Below are positions 11,281-21,480 of a DNA stretch of 64,000 nucleotides, one piece after another. Where the stretch lies: the NCBI GenBank assembly GCA_025403435.1, contig JAJQZP010000436.1:62001-126000 (forward strand). The letters run 5' to 3'. The position numbers were made by a program, and so were the translations under genes. Every line of letters begins with the position of its first letter. Positions within the stretch are counted from its first letter, which is position 1. Below the pieces are notes generated by a model. It saw only the letters and a list, made by a program, of their open reading frames with translations, was not told the origin of the DNA and made no database searches. The DNA comes from Artocarpus heterophyllus (lineage: Eukaryota > Streptophyta > Magnoliopsida > Rosales > Moraceae).

Positions 11281-11530
11281 GTTTATGTTTTTCTTTTACC
11301 TCCTTTGTATACTTTGCATAATCTTCGAACTCTATGGTCTTATATAGCATGTATTATTGTACGTCTTTATCTCGGCTTCCCTGGTTCGTAGAATATTTAA
11401 GTGATAGGTAAACAAATATATAGAACTTAGGTTTTGTATATATCATTTCAACCAAAGTGATAGAAAATTATTTCAGAAAACTGTTCATTTAGTTTTCCAG
11501 GTTGGATTAAGAAGCACTAGCATGTAATTA

Positions 11531-11600
11531 GTGCATTGATCTCCTTCACCAGGATGTTAGAAGGATATGAACTTATTCTAAGACCCCTCTCTAAAGTTAA
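11531..11600 (+). pseudogene. Possible last visible CPSF73-II-like exon, degraded
   Basis: With gaps, the bases after ATTAG give V-H, then SPSP and KDMNL. This resembles the VHQ..FSPHTDA.GIMDL segment that should follow. Two stops interrupt it. The assignment rests on order and weak similarity only. Confidence 0.35.
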
Positions 11601-11775
11601 TCAGAGAATTTTTCTGAATTGGAATGTTGATTCATTAATTTAGAATGAACGATTACAACTTATTTATCTTTTTAGATTAAAACAAAAAATGCTAAGAGTC
11701 TTAAACTAACTCCCAAAAAACATAAACTTTGAACCGAAAATCCTAACAAACATAAATGATAAAACTTATCCCAAT
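11600..11775 (-). repeat. Left piece of the Copia G 3' LTR (probable)
   Basis: AT-rich sequence that, joined across element F to 26529-26579, reads like one Copia LTR in reverse: it precedes a short tract ending TTCCACA and then a reversed polypurine tract and RNase H end. The outer boundary is not clear. Confidence 0.4.
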
Positions 11776-12067
11776 TGAAAGTTTTTGAGAGAAAGTGAAA
11801 GTTTTGAGAGAAAGTTTTTGAGAAAATATTGAATATTTTTTTATTTTTCTGAATGAAAATGATACACAAATGCTACATATATACTGGTACAGTGATTGGT
11901 TTTCCTAATCTAATAACGGAAAGAAAACTAAACTAGGAAAGTAAAAAAAGCTGTTAAATTACAGCCCATTAGACCAATAAATCCTGATTCTATAGCTGTC
12001 AATCAGGTAAAATATTTCCTTGTTTAGTCCTTAGAATCCGGATACTAACTTTGGAAGATTTTCAACA
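11776..12067 (-). repeat. 3' LTR of Copia F
   Basis: Starts TGAAAG and ends TTTTCAACA on the + strand. It is collinear with 26255-26528, including the segment CTGGTACAGT and the end ATACTAACTTTGG. It carries an extra GAGAGAAAGTTTT repeat near its left end. Confidence 0.85.
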
Positions 12068-12077
12068 CTCCCCCTCA
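12068..12077 (-). other. Polypurine tract of Copia F
   Basis: CTCCCCCTCA on the + strand, that is TGAGGGGGAG on the element strand, joins the RNase H stop codon to the 3' LTR. Confidence 0.75.
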
Positions 12078-12560
12078 AGCTGCATTGTAAATGTCGTACA
12101 AACACAGCTTGTGACTCAGTTCTTCAAAGTTAGTTCTTGGAAGAGCTTTAGTGAAAATGTCTGCTATTTGAGATTTCGTATGAGTATAGATCAGCTGCAT
12201 AATTCCTTTTTCAATCTTTTCTGAGATGAGGTGTCGATCGATTTCGATGTGTTTCGTCCTATCATGGTGCATAGGATTCTTTGCAATACTAAGAGTAGCT
12301 TGGTTGTCGCAGAACATCTTGATAAGTTTCTCACTTGATACTCTAAGTTCACTAAGAAGTCTTTGTATCCATATGCCCTCACAAACACCAAGAGCAAGTG
12401 CTCTAAATTCAGCTTCTGCACTGCTCCTTGAGACAACCGATTGCTTCTTGCTTCTCGAAGTCATAAGGTTTCCACAAACATAGGAACAATATCCTAATGT
12501 AGATCACCTGTCTAAGATGTCTCTTGCCCAGTCTGCATCTGAGAAGACGTCAACTTCATG
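12075..12560 (-). pseudogene. Copia F: RNase H
   Basis: Starts with FSDADWARDILDR, whose next codon is TGA. An open stretch from 12464 to 12075 follows: SRSKKQSVVSRSSAEAEFRA, MFCDNQATLSIAKNP, RTKHIEIDRHLI and IADIFTKALPRTNF. The catalytic Asp of SDADW, Glu of EAEF and Asp of FCDN are present. The end YDIYNAA-stop overlaps the polypurine tract. One stop separates the N-terminal part. Confidence 0.85.
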
Positions 12561-13640
12561 ACTCTCATTCTTTCTATATAACAGACCTCTTCCTGGTGTC
12601 ATCTTAAGATACCTTAAAATCCAGTATGCTGCTTCCATGTATTCTTCTATTGGGTTGTTCATGAACTGACTCACAAAACTAATAGAAGAACCAATGTCAG
12701 GTCATGTATGTGAGAGGTAGAGTAGACGTCCTACAAGTCTCTGATATCTCCCCCTGTCAACTGGTGCACTGTCTTTCTCCACTCCTAGCTTCTTGGTTGG
12801 GTCCATTGGAGTGTCAGCAGGTTTGCATCCAAGCATGCCTATCTCCTTAAGTAAGTCTAGAACATACTTACATTGAGAGATGAATATCCCCTTCTTGGAC
12901 CATGCTACTTCCATACCAAGGAAGTATCTGAGATTAACAAGTTCTTTGATTTCAAATTCCCTAACCAGGAGTCCCTTCAATCTCAGCAGCTCTTCTTCAT
13001 AGTCACCTATTAGAATGATATCATCCACGTACACAATTAGTACTGCTATCTTCTTTTCTGGAGAGAATTTTACAAACAGTGTGTGATCGGCCTAACATTG
13101 GGTGTATCCATGCCTCATAACTGTCTTTGTAAATCTATCAAACCAAGCACGAGGAGATTGCTTGAGTTAGTATAGGGATTTTCTAAGTTTGCACACTTGG
13201 TTGTTGTTGAATGAAGTTTCCAACCCCGAGGGTATCTCCATGTACACTTCTTCTTCCAAATCACCATTTAGAAAAGCATTTTGATGTCTAGTTGGTGTAA
13301 TGGCCAATCTAGGTTTGCTACGATAGAGAGGAGGACTCTGATAGTGTTGAGTTTGGCCACTAGAGCAAATGTTTCTTGGTAATCTATTCCATAGGATTAA
13401 GTAAAGCCCTTAGCAACGAGATGAGCTTTAAGTCTCTTAATACTGGCATCAGCCTGATGTTTGACAATTAAAATCCACTTACAACCAATAGGCCTTTTTT
13501 CGGGTGGAAGTTCTGAAATCACCCATGTGCCATATTTCTCCAAGGTCTTGATGTCTTCATAAACTGTCTTTTTCCATTCTGTATGTTTTAGTGCTTCCTC
13601 AATGGAGTTAGGGACCTGCACATTGTCAAGAGTCGAAACA
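12561..13640 (-). pseudogene. Copia F: reverse transcriptase
   Basis: 13621-13397 reads KTLEKYGTWVISELPPEKRP and GCKWILIVK, the start of the Copia RT; its GFTQ glutamine is now a stop. 13034-12702 has MYVDDIILIGDYEEELLRL with the catalytic YVDD, then YFLGMEVAWSKKGIFISQ. The part between contains stops near 13380, 13170 and 13095 in a recognisable RT context (KARLVAKGF, then LKQSPRAWFD region). It is inactive because of those stops. Confidence 0.85.
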
Positions 13641-14329
13641 AACGCTTAATAGGATGGAGATAGCTTACCAAATGAGACAAACTTATGAATAGGATGCTGT
13701 GTGCATGTTCTTACATCCTTTCTCAGAGCAATCGGCATATCAGAGTCATTAGAAATACTTTTAGTCTTAGGATTAGAATTTCCCTTACTTGAGTGAATTT
13801 GAGTAGGTTTTGGACTTGGTTCAGGCTCTTGGACAAGTGTAAGAGGAGTTGAGAGTTCCATTCCTGTCACAGGCCTTTTCCTCTTAACATAGACACAAAG
13901 CTCCTTATTCTCAGTTTGTAGTGATTTAGGTTGATTGGGAATAGGTAAAACTAGAGTTTGTGGTGGTTGACTCTCTATTTGTATATAATCAGGGGTGAGA
14001 GGATGGATGATTGGATCAGGCTAAAATGACTCGATAGAGGACTATAGAGGATCAAGAGGTTGGATTGAATGACTAGGATAAAAGGGCTATAGTGATAGTG
14101 ATGGAGGATGACTAGGATGAGGCTCCCAAAGCTAATATTCCCTTATGTTCTCCCCCTAAATTTCAGTTTTGGGGTAGTAGGATTGGTGTTCAAAGAAGGT
14201 CACATCCATTGAGTTGTAGAATTTTCGAGTAGGCGGAGAATAACATTTGTGGCCTTTTTGATTCGAGGAATACGCAAGAAGGATACACTTGATGGATTTT
14301 GGGTCCAGTTTGCTGCGGTTTTGCTAGTG
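13641..14329 (-). pseudogene. Copia F: linker between integrase and RT
   Basis: A low-conservation, Pro/Ser/Thr-rich stretch (for example LVQEPEPSPKPTQIHSSKGN at about 13846-13780) with several stops. This is the expected variable region after the integrase core. YSPPTRKFYNSMDVTFFE-like sequence around 14180-14240 marks the integrase end. Confidence 0.65.
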
Positions 14330-15109
14330 TATATGAACAAATGCTGAGCATCCAAACACTTTTGGATCTAATGATGAGATGAGTTTGGTATGAGGCAAGT
14401 GTTGGAGCAAGGCTTGACAGGGAGTTTGAAATTTGAGAACTCTGGAGGGCATTCTATTGATGAGATATGCAGATGTAAGGACAACTTCTCCCCAGAAAAA
14501 TTTTGGAACATATGTGGAAAACATGAGAGATCGGGCAACCTTAAGTAAATGTCTATTTTTCTTTTCTGCTACCCCATTTTGTTAAGGAGTATCAACACAA
14601 GAACTTAAGTGAACTATGCCTTGTTCTAGGAGATATGTACCCAGAATAGATTTGAAGTATTCTTTGGCATTGTCAATTTTTATGATGTGAATCTTGGTTT
14701 GGAATTGTGTTTGTATCATGTTGTTGAAGTTTTGGAAAATTTGACCTATTTCTAATTTTTCTTTCATGAGGAATATCCAGGTCAGCCTAGTGTGATCATC
14801 AACATATAATACGAACCATCGAGTTCTTGTTATATTTTTACTCTTGAGCCACCATACATCACTATGAATCATGGCAAATGGACGAGATGGTTTGTATGAA
14901 AGACTAGGATAGGTATTACGAGTATGCTTAGAGAATTGACAAATTTCACATTTGAAATGTTTTGGATTTTTATTGATGAACATTGAAGGAAAAAGTTTTT
15001 CTAAATACATAAAATTAGGGCGACCAAGACGATAGTGCCACAACATAATTTCACTACCTTTATTGCCATAGGAATTTAAAAAAAAACTGACTTTTAAAAG
15101 AAACACCAC
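14330..15109 (-). pseudogene. Copia F: integrase
   Basis: Reads IMLWHYRLGRPNFMYLEKLF with CEICQFSKH. This is the GAG-pre-integrase zinc region, with the second His of LGHP changed to Arg. The core keeps IHSDVW (first Asp), KIDNAKEY (second Asp, usually R-S/T-D-N-A/G-K/G-E-Y) and NGVAEKKNRH (Glu) after a stop for Gln near 14582. It then runs through SAYLINRMPSRVLKFQTPCQ and DPKVFGCSAFVHIH to a stop at 14324. Confidence 0.85.
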
Positions 15110-15209
15110 TAGGTGTTTAAGCTTGTCTTCTTAAAGGAGTATGGTCCTTGAGGAGATAGAGTCCCGAACACATCTTAGCACTGCCAATCATCTTCCGCGA
15201 ATCCAATTC

Positions 15210-15557
15210 CTAAAATTCACACAAGTTTAGGAAAAACTTAGTTACACAATTCAGATCACGAGTCAATTTACTTATGGAAAGTAAATTACAATCCAAACTG
15301 GGAACATGAAGAAAGAAATTTAAGGTCAGATCCTTGGTAATCTTGACTGAACCAATTCCTTCAACTTTGGATAATGTACCATCAGCAATTTGGACTGTAG
15401 AGTCTCCATTGCATGGACTGTATTTGTAAAATGCTGTTGCATCTCCTATCATGTGATCTGATGCTCCTGAATCAATAATCCATAGTTTTGTGTGCCATTT
15501 GTCAACCAGAAGGGCCAATGAGGAAGGGACTTGATTCAGTTGAGATTGAGTTGTCAT
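15210..15557 (-). pseudogene. Copia F: aspartic protease
   Basis: An open stretch with LWIIDSGASDHMIGDATAFY, the Copia protease active site with an intact DSGA motif, and LLSISKLTRDLNCVTKFF. It lies between gag and integrase as expected. It stops at 15210 and is separated from integrase by about 100 bp with stops. Confidence 0.85.
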
Positions 15558-15566
15558 TTGAGGTGG

Positions 15567-16410
15567 CTACGATGTTGACATGGTTTTCTCTGTTATTGGC
15601 TGATCTTGATGGCTTCTAATCAGCGGGTTTGCCATGAATTTTCTAGCATGTCTCCCTGAGATGTCTAGGTTTGTGGCAGTGATCACACCAAGGTCTCCCT
15701 TTCCTTTGTCGATTTTCATGATTACTTGACGGTGGTCTTCATACTGCAAGTGCAGATCCTTCAAGGGCTGAAGTGTAATTTTGGGATCCCATCATAACCT
15801 TTTTTTTGCTTTCTTCACGCCGAACTTCAGAAAAAGCTTCTTGAATACTTGGAAGAGGTTTGGTTCCCATTACTCTCCCTTGGACTTCATCCAGGTTTTT
15901 GTTGAGACCAAGAAGGAATTTCAATGTCCATTTCTGCTCCACAATCTTTCTGTAATGGGCTGTGTCTTCGGGGTACTTCCAATTATGGACTTCAAACAAG
16001 TCAAGATGTTGCCAATAGCGAGTGAGAGTGTTGAAATATTTAGTGACAGTAAGATCTTTTTGTCAGAGATCGTGTAGTTTGGCTTCGATCTCAAAAAGTT
16101 CTGAGGTGTTTTCAAAACTTGAATATGTCTTTCTCACAGCATCCCAAATCTCCTTTACCGTCCCATATAGAAGAAAATTCTCACCTCTCTCATTGTTCAA
16201 GGAATTTATTAACCATGACATTACCAAGTGATTGTTGGTCTTCCAAGTCTTGCACCGTGGATCATTCTTCTCTAGAATAGCAACTTCCCTAATGAGATAA
16301 TCATCTTTTCCTCTCCTACAAATGAACATCATCATAGATTAGGACCATTAGAGATAATTGTTCCCATTGAGTTTGTGTCCGGTAATGAGGATTTGACTGT
16401 TGTCTGACAT
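15567..16410 (-). pseudogene. Copia F: gag
   Basis: The likely start is ATG at 16410-16408: MSDNSQILITGHKLNGNNYL, followed by two stops at Trp/Gln positions, then MSWLINSLNNE, VKEIWDAVRKTYSS, and WTLKFLLGLNKNLDEVQGRV in the next frame (16335-15739). This matches gag of Copia elements (DUF4219/UBN2 type). The zinc knuckle that should follow is not clearly preserved. Several frame changes occur. Confidence 0.8.
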
Positions 16411-16642
16411 TCCACTAGGATGGGAGACAGTAGAATTTTGATGAGAGGTGACGTCAGATGTTATGGAGGAGGAACTGAGTTTTTCTATGGCCATTTCAAA
16501 TTTCACCATGTGAGTGTAAAGTCTGTATGGACGTGTGATGATCGGCGACTACACGGGCGGGGGACGATGTACGAACTTGTATTGACATGTACAGACGGTG
16601 ATGTACAGACTTGGGACTATGCAATGGGCTGTACGGACGATG
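16411..16642 (-). other. 5' untranslated part of Copia F, left of A2
   Basis: Lies between the gag start and the A2 insertion and continues at 26140-26242. It holds repeats of the kind GTACGGACG and GTACAGACG spread over about 150 bp. No coding content was seen. Confidence 0.5.
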
Positions 16643-16647
16643 ACTGT
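16643..16647 (+). repeat. Target site duplication of Copia A2, left
   Basis: ACTGT directly before the LTR start; the partner is at 26135-26139. Confidence 0.9.
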
Positions 16648-18087
16648 TGTTGGACATGTATGCCCTAAGGAGTAAAAATATAATACGTTTTTGGAGACAT
16701 TTTTATCAATAAAGAATTTATTCATTTATATATATCAAATTTTATTCTCTTTATGTTCATATTTGCTGAATGTATGATAAGCAAATAGTAGTCTGAGACT
16801 GTCAGTCTAAACCTTAGGCATTGGGCATATGATGGGATGATTATAAGGAAGACACGATTCTTAAGGTGATGGTCTAAAACATATGATCCACAATCGAGGG
16901 AATAAAGTTGGGCGCTTTATTCATGTAAAGATTGTTATGTTGTCTATATCCCTTTTGGGAGATGGTTTGTCTTGGCCATCAGAGTTGGACTCTGTGAATA
17001 GAAACATTGGCGCATTGTAATAGGTGACGATGTGTTGGATCGGGACATAAAGTGAATTGATTTGGATTAATAATTCTGTCTTGGCAAATCAACTCACTTT
17101 AGGCAGTCATTTGTATTGTATCTTAATCCTGAGATGAATAGTGGGCCCGTTGTCTCGACTTGTGTCTTTTGATGTACCAATGGGTGACTCCCACATCTCA
17201 ATAGTGGTATGCATGCTGGTACGTTGGAGGCATGACTCTTGATAGCATAGACTTGTTATTCATACATATGAAATCCATAGCTCCTCTTTAGGAGTAATGA
17301 TATCCTCTTATATGCGTTGTCCTGTAATTGGAAAACTGAAGCGCTCAACCATTTGGATACATAGGTGTAACCGAATGGTATACTATCTTTGGATAGTAAG
17401 TTTTCTAATGGTGAGACAATGGAACGTAAGATAAAAATAATCGGGAAGATAAGACAGAACTTGTCCTTAAGCCGATTATGGATTATCATATGGGGATACG
17501 ATACACTTCGATATGTCATGGAGAGTTAGCTACATGAGCTTCGTAATTCTATAAAGTTCGAGAGTGCAGCTCCAAGCTTTTAGTGGAGTAGCGTTGGAGT
17601 TGATAATTGTAAAATGTATGTCTGGGATATTAGGTTTCATAATTATCATGAGCTTGAACTTTATAGGTCCATTTTGGTCCCCTTTGCTAGCTCACAAAAT
17701 CCTGTAACGACACGGCGTGCTTTTCCAATAAGAAGTGACTTATGTCGGATTTATCGGATTGGTTTAAAATTTGTAAGAATCAAAATAATTCATGTTTGTC
17801 TATTGGTTGAATTAATTTTGTAATAAAATTAATTTAAGATAAACTTGTTGAATTATTGGGATCGTATAATTCTTGTCTGTTTATCGGTTGATTTAAATTT
17901 GGATAGATTAGATCAAGATAAACTTGTAGAATTATTGTGAATTGATTTATTTTCTTAGAGATTATCTTGATAAAGTTTGTTTTGATCAGATAACTTCTCT
18001 ATTGGGTTATTTGAATAAAAACTGAGACTTTATCCTTTAGAATCTCGGGTGAAAAATAAAAGATTCGTGGTCATTTTTTCTCGGGAG

Positions 18088-18165
18088 TTCGGCCTGCCGA
18101 ATGGCGTGTTCGGCCTGCCGATAGGGCCTGTTCTGCCTGCCGATCAAGCTGTTCGGCCTGCCGAC
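18088..18165 (+). repeat. Phased CGG-N4-CCG array, 5' LTR of A2
   Basis: Four 14-bp units start at 18088, 18109, 18131 and 18152: spacing 21, 22, 21 bp. Three units keep both CGG and CCG; the first is a perfect TTCGG...CCGAA inverted repeat. GC-rich in an AT-rich LTR. Confidence 0.85.
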
Positions 18166-18283
18166 TAGCGAGAGATAAGATTACGCATTTTCACATGGAT
18201 CTTATCAGATATTGATCTAAACTTGATTCTGTTTTGACTTTTTGAGACCTAATATGATAAGGACTGACCCCAGGACCAATGGC

Positions 18284-18292
18284 TATATAAAG
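18284..18292 (+). promoter_or_regulatory. TATA box of the A2 5' LTR
   Basis: CTATATAAAGGG, collinear with the TATA boxes of the other A LTRs; about 120 bp downstream of the palindrome array. Confidence 0.65.
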
Positions 18293-18681
18293 GGAGTGAA
18301 TCTCATGATTTACTCAAATCAATTGAGAGATTAAGAGTGATACTCTTCTGGTGAGCATCTAAAAAACTCCCTGAGAGCTTTTGTTCACAATCACGAACAC
18401 TAGCTTTGGATTCTCTCTCTTGGTTGGAAGGAGAGTCACCGGTGGAAGAGCTATACGTGTGAGCCCACACTCACTCCGGTTGTGGATAGAGAATAGCAAA
18501 GAAGACCTGTTGGTTGAGGCTCTTCTGGAACGTTACTTCTCTTCACAGGTTGCAGAGGTTCTTCACACAAAGTTTAGTAAGATCTGTCCAATTTATACAT
18601 ATAGCATGTGAAACTTGTGTTTTGGAAATTACTCTGATGAAAAATTTTTAAAATTTCACTGCGCACAGCGTTTCCAACAAT

Positions 18682-18694
18682 TGATATCAGAGCC
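18682..18694 (+). other. Primer binding site of Copia A2
   Basis: TGATATCAGAGCC, two bases after the LTR. It matches the tRNA-Met site TGGTATCAGAGCC except for one G-to-A change. Confidence 0.8.
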
Positions 18695-20353
18695 ATTGTT
18701 TTTTACATAAATTTACAAGTTTGTGATCATGTTATATGCATAAATTTAGTGATATTAATCTCTCCTATGGTTGAATTGAATTTTATAGAGAGATGGCACT
18801 CTAGGTTTCTATAAATTATGTATGTTGTCATGGATTATATGGTAAATATTTATTAATTAATTATGGTTGATTAAATCGTGGTTTTAATTATTTATTAATT
18901 AATTAATACCGGTTATGGTTCCATAGAGGTTAGAATGTGTATCTAGGTTTTTCTTGTAATTAGTTGGCAGACTATCATCTCCGTCTAGGAATTATTATTC
19001 ATTTGAAATTTGTAAAATTTTGTAATTAAATAATTATTCGGAGAAGATGGATCTAGAAGAATGATGATGGCGCCCTCAAGTATTTCCTGAGTCTCTAATT
19101 TTATGTTTTTGAATTGTTGAAAATAAAATTGATAAATTGCATTAAAGTTGTATTTTCTAGAATAAGTTTTTCTGCTCAATCGGCATGCCAGACATCACAG
19201 TTCGGTAGGCTAAAGGTCACAAATCGACAGGTTGGATGTGTGGTCCGGTAGGCCGATAGTGGGGCAGAAATTGGGGTGCTCTGCCAGCAGGCCAAACTTT
19301 CAGTTCGACAGGCCGAACATTCATAGATCGGCAGACCGATAAAGCATGACCGGCAGGCCGATCACCCAGATCAGACTACCGACCGAGAGCTGCCAAGTGT
19401 CCAGAAAAGGTGCAATTTTTCTGGTGCAGTTTTAATTTTATTTTTGAGATGATTCTGAGAAACATTAAATTTGGATATGACCGAAAATATGAAGTTTTTG
19501 AATCATAACAGGATTGAAGACTTGAAGATGGGTATTGCATGAAGAAGGATACAGCTTGAGGATTCAAGAAAGAAGAATCGATAAATGTCTCGATTATTCT
19601 CTTGTAATCTTAGTTTTTTCCACTCTCTAGGGTGGAACAATAATATTACGGTTATTATTATTTTGCTTGTAGCTTTGTTTGATTGCTTTGCTTGTCTGCA
19701 TTATAATATGATTTACCATGTATATTGATAACATGTCATATAGGATAGGGAGTGCCGCTCATATTAAAATTGTTCATGCATAATTTTAAAATAAAACCTT
19801 GACTTCAAAAGATTGAGTGGGAGAAGGTTTTCGAAGAGAAGACCTAAGGCCTCCATCGTTGGTCCATAGGAAGAACATGGTGGTCTCGACCCCTAGGAAG
19901 GGATTTCTATCATGTACCAGATTGGATCTCTAAAAAGATAAGGTATTTTAGTATGATTTATGGTTGCATAGCCCTAGGTGGTGATTATATATCATGGATA
20001 AAATATTGAAACAATGGTTATACACTCACGTTAATTTTATTATTAACCTCCCCTAGGAGTTCTGTTAATGAAATTAATGGCCAAAGAAACAATTATTAGT
20101 ATATGGTGGATTATACGGGTCCTGTATGGCATATATTAATCAGGAGAGGATCCATGTTCATGATTGAATTTGGCATGACTCCCCTAGGAGCTTGTTGAAT
20201 TCTGAGTTGGGAATTATCGTTGTAAGGTTGTGATATTTTCAAGGTTTTGACACATAAACACATTTTTATGATTTTACATGATTGTGTTATCTTACTAAAT
20301 TATTATATATGTTTGCTTATGTTTGGTATATGATTCTTTATTGTAGATTGAAA
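18695..20353 (+). other. Long 5' leader of Copia A2
   Basis: About 1.7 kb without a long frame. It holds the array 19178-19383, four or five CCCTAGG sites (19890, 19972, 20050, 20182 region) and, just before the gag ATG, GATTCTTTATTGTAG, which looks like a splice acceptor. The same order is found in the leaders at 34860-36563 and 42946-44540 and, inverted, at 45680-47334. Confidence 0.7.
19178..19383 (+). repeat. Phased palindrome array, leader of A2
   Basis: About nine units of CGGCAGGCCGA type, the other-strand form of the LTR units. Starts near 19178, 19201, 19223, 19244, then 19304, 19327, 19349 and 19370, mostly 21-23 bp apart, with a gap near 19265-19285 that holds a weaker unit. Confidence 0.75.
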
Positions 20354-21237
20354 ATGTCTAAAAATGCTTTATCATCGATACTTGACAAAAACCAATTAAC
20401 CGGTGAGAATTATAACGATTGGAAACGAAACCTGGACATCGTCCTATACTTTGAGAAACTGAAATATGTACTGACAACCCCTTGTCCTCCCGAGCCTATG
20501 AGAGACTCAAGTAATGAGCAATTCCAAGCGTACGATTGCTGGAAAGATGCTAATGATCAGGCCCGCTACTATGTTATGGCTAGCATGAACAACGTGCTAC
20601 AGGCTCAACATCAGGATTATGAGACTACAAAGCAGATCTTGGATAATCTTGAGGATATGTTCAGAGGCCAGGCCATAACGAAGCGGCAAGGGGCGCTTCG
20701 GAAACTCTTAAACTATAGACAGAGACCAGGGACATCTATAAAGGAGCACATGATGTTGGTCATGGGTTACCTCGCTGAGGCTCAAACCAATGGAGCCGAC
20801 ATCGATGCTGAAACTCAGATGACTATGGTCTTTGAGACTCTGTCTAAGGAATTTATTCCATTTAGAGCTACTTTTAATTTAAGTAATAGACGGGATATGA
20901 CCTTGACAGAACTGATGAAACAGTTACAGGAGTTCAAACTGCTGATCAGGGAGTCTCCTGCTGGTGGTGAGGCCAACATGGTAGCTGCTTCTGGTTCCAA
21001 TCCTAACTCAGGGAATGGAAAGAAGCAACGGGCCAAGAACAGGAAGTCTTCTATTCCTGCTGCTACCAAGAGCAAGAAGAAGAAGAAGAAGAAGAAGAAC
21101 CCAAAGAAGCTTAAGTGCTTCTTCTGTGGTAAGGTCGGGCATATAAAGAAGCATTGCAAGGACTTCCTTTCCAAGGGAGGTAGGTGTGATCTTCTATATT
21201 TAGAAACTTGTTTCGTTGAGGAATCCAATGACATCTG
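20354..21237 (+). pseudogene. Copia A2: gag
   Basis: Starts MSKNALSSILDKNQLTGENY. This ATG is conserved in A3 (36564) and in the inverted copy (45679), so it is preferred over the upstream in-frame ATG at 20282. The body has DWKRNLDIVL, YYVMASMNNVLQ, LEDMFRGQ and REHMMLVMGYL-like text (KEHMMLVMGYLAEAQ). A polylysine run (21073-21099, AAG repeats) precedes the zinc knuckle CFFCGKVGHIKKHC. Open through to the protease, so gag itself is intact in this copy. Confidence 0.88.
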
Positions 21238-21480
21238 GGTCATAGATTCTGGTGCAACTAATCATGTTTGTGTTTCTCTGCAGGGATTCAAAGAAACGAG
21301 AAGTTCGCTATGTGAAGACTTAACGCTTTGGATGGGCGATGGATCCTTGGTCTCAGTGGAAGCAGTGGGAGATGTCCATCTTTACTTTGATAATTATAGG
21401 AATTTAATTTTTTGAGATTGTTTTTATGTTCCTAAATTTAAAAGGAATTTAATTTATGTATCTTCTTTATTTAAAGACTC
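21238..21480 (+). pseudogene. Copia A2: protease
   Basis: Reads WVIDSGATNHVCVSLQGFKE with the intact DSGAT active site, then LWMGDGSLVSVEAVGDVHLY. TGA at 21413-21415 interrupts it before DCFYVPKFKRNLI. A3 has TGA at the same codon; the inverted copy has CGA (Arg), so the stop arose by C to T. Confidence 0.85.

Larger units (their letters stand above)
6269..11600 (+). pseudogene. CPSF73-II: CPSF73-II-like (IntS11-related) RNA 3'-end endonuclease, broken gene
   Basis: Ten exon pieces on the + strand translate to plant CPSF73-II, a metallo-beta-lactamase/beta-CASP nuclease related to animal IntS11, acting in nuclear RNA 3'-end processing. Exons: 6269-6308, 6617-6690, 7254-7390, 7552-7615, 7768-7833, 8947-9016, 10354-10457, 10745-10885, about 11183-11280, and a degraded piece 11531-11600. 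Introns up to 8947 keep GT-AG and correct phase. Visible landmarks are AYYAGH (metal-binding His), YTGDYNM (Asp), STCATTIRDSKY, TFALGKAQ, YFSAGLTIQANMYYKMLISW and GTIGHKLMSGKPTT. The HxHxDH part is missing: Copia B lies where it should be. Lesions: TAA at 8974-8976 for a conserved Trp, a frameshift near 10858, no AG acceptor before 11183, and a stop-rich last exon. The 3' exons were not found. It is almost certainly a pseudogene; an intact copy may exist elsewhere. Confidence 0.85.
16648..18679 (+). repeat. 5' LTR of Copia A2
   Basis: 2032 bp, TGTTGGACATG to TTTCCAACA. It contains the array 18088-18165 and TATA box 18284. Compared with the 3' LTR it keeps about 130 bp (around 17773-17905) that the 3' LTR has lost. 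Confidence 0.92.

Noticed and set aside
20815..21243. A 142-codon minus-strand frame with a Phe run
   Set aside because: Antisense of Copia A2 gag; the Phe run is the reverse of the AAG lysine repeat. The same applies to 37025-37447.
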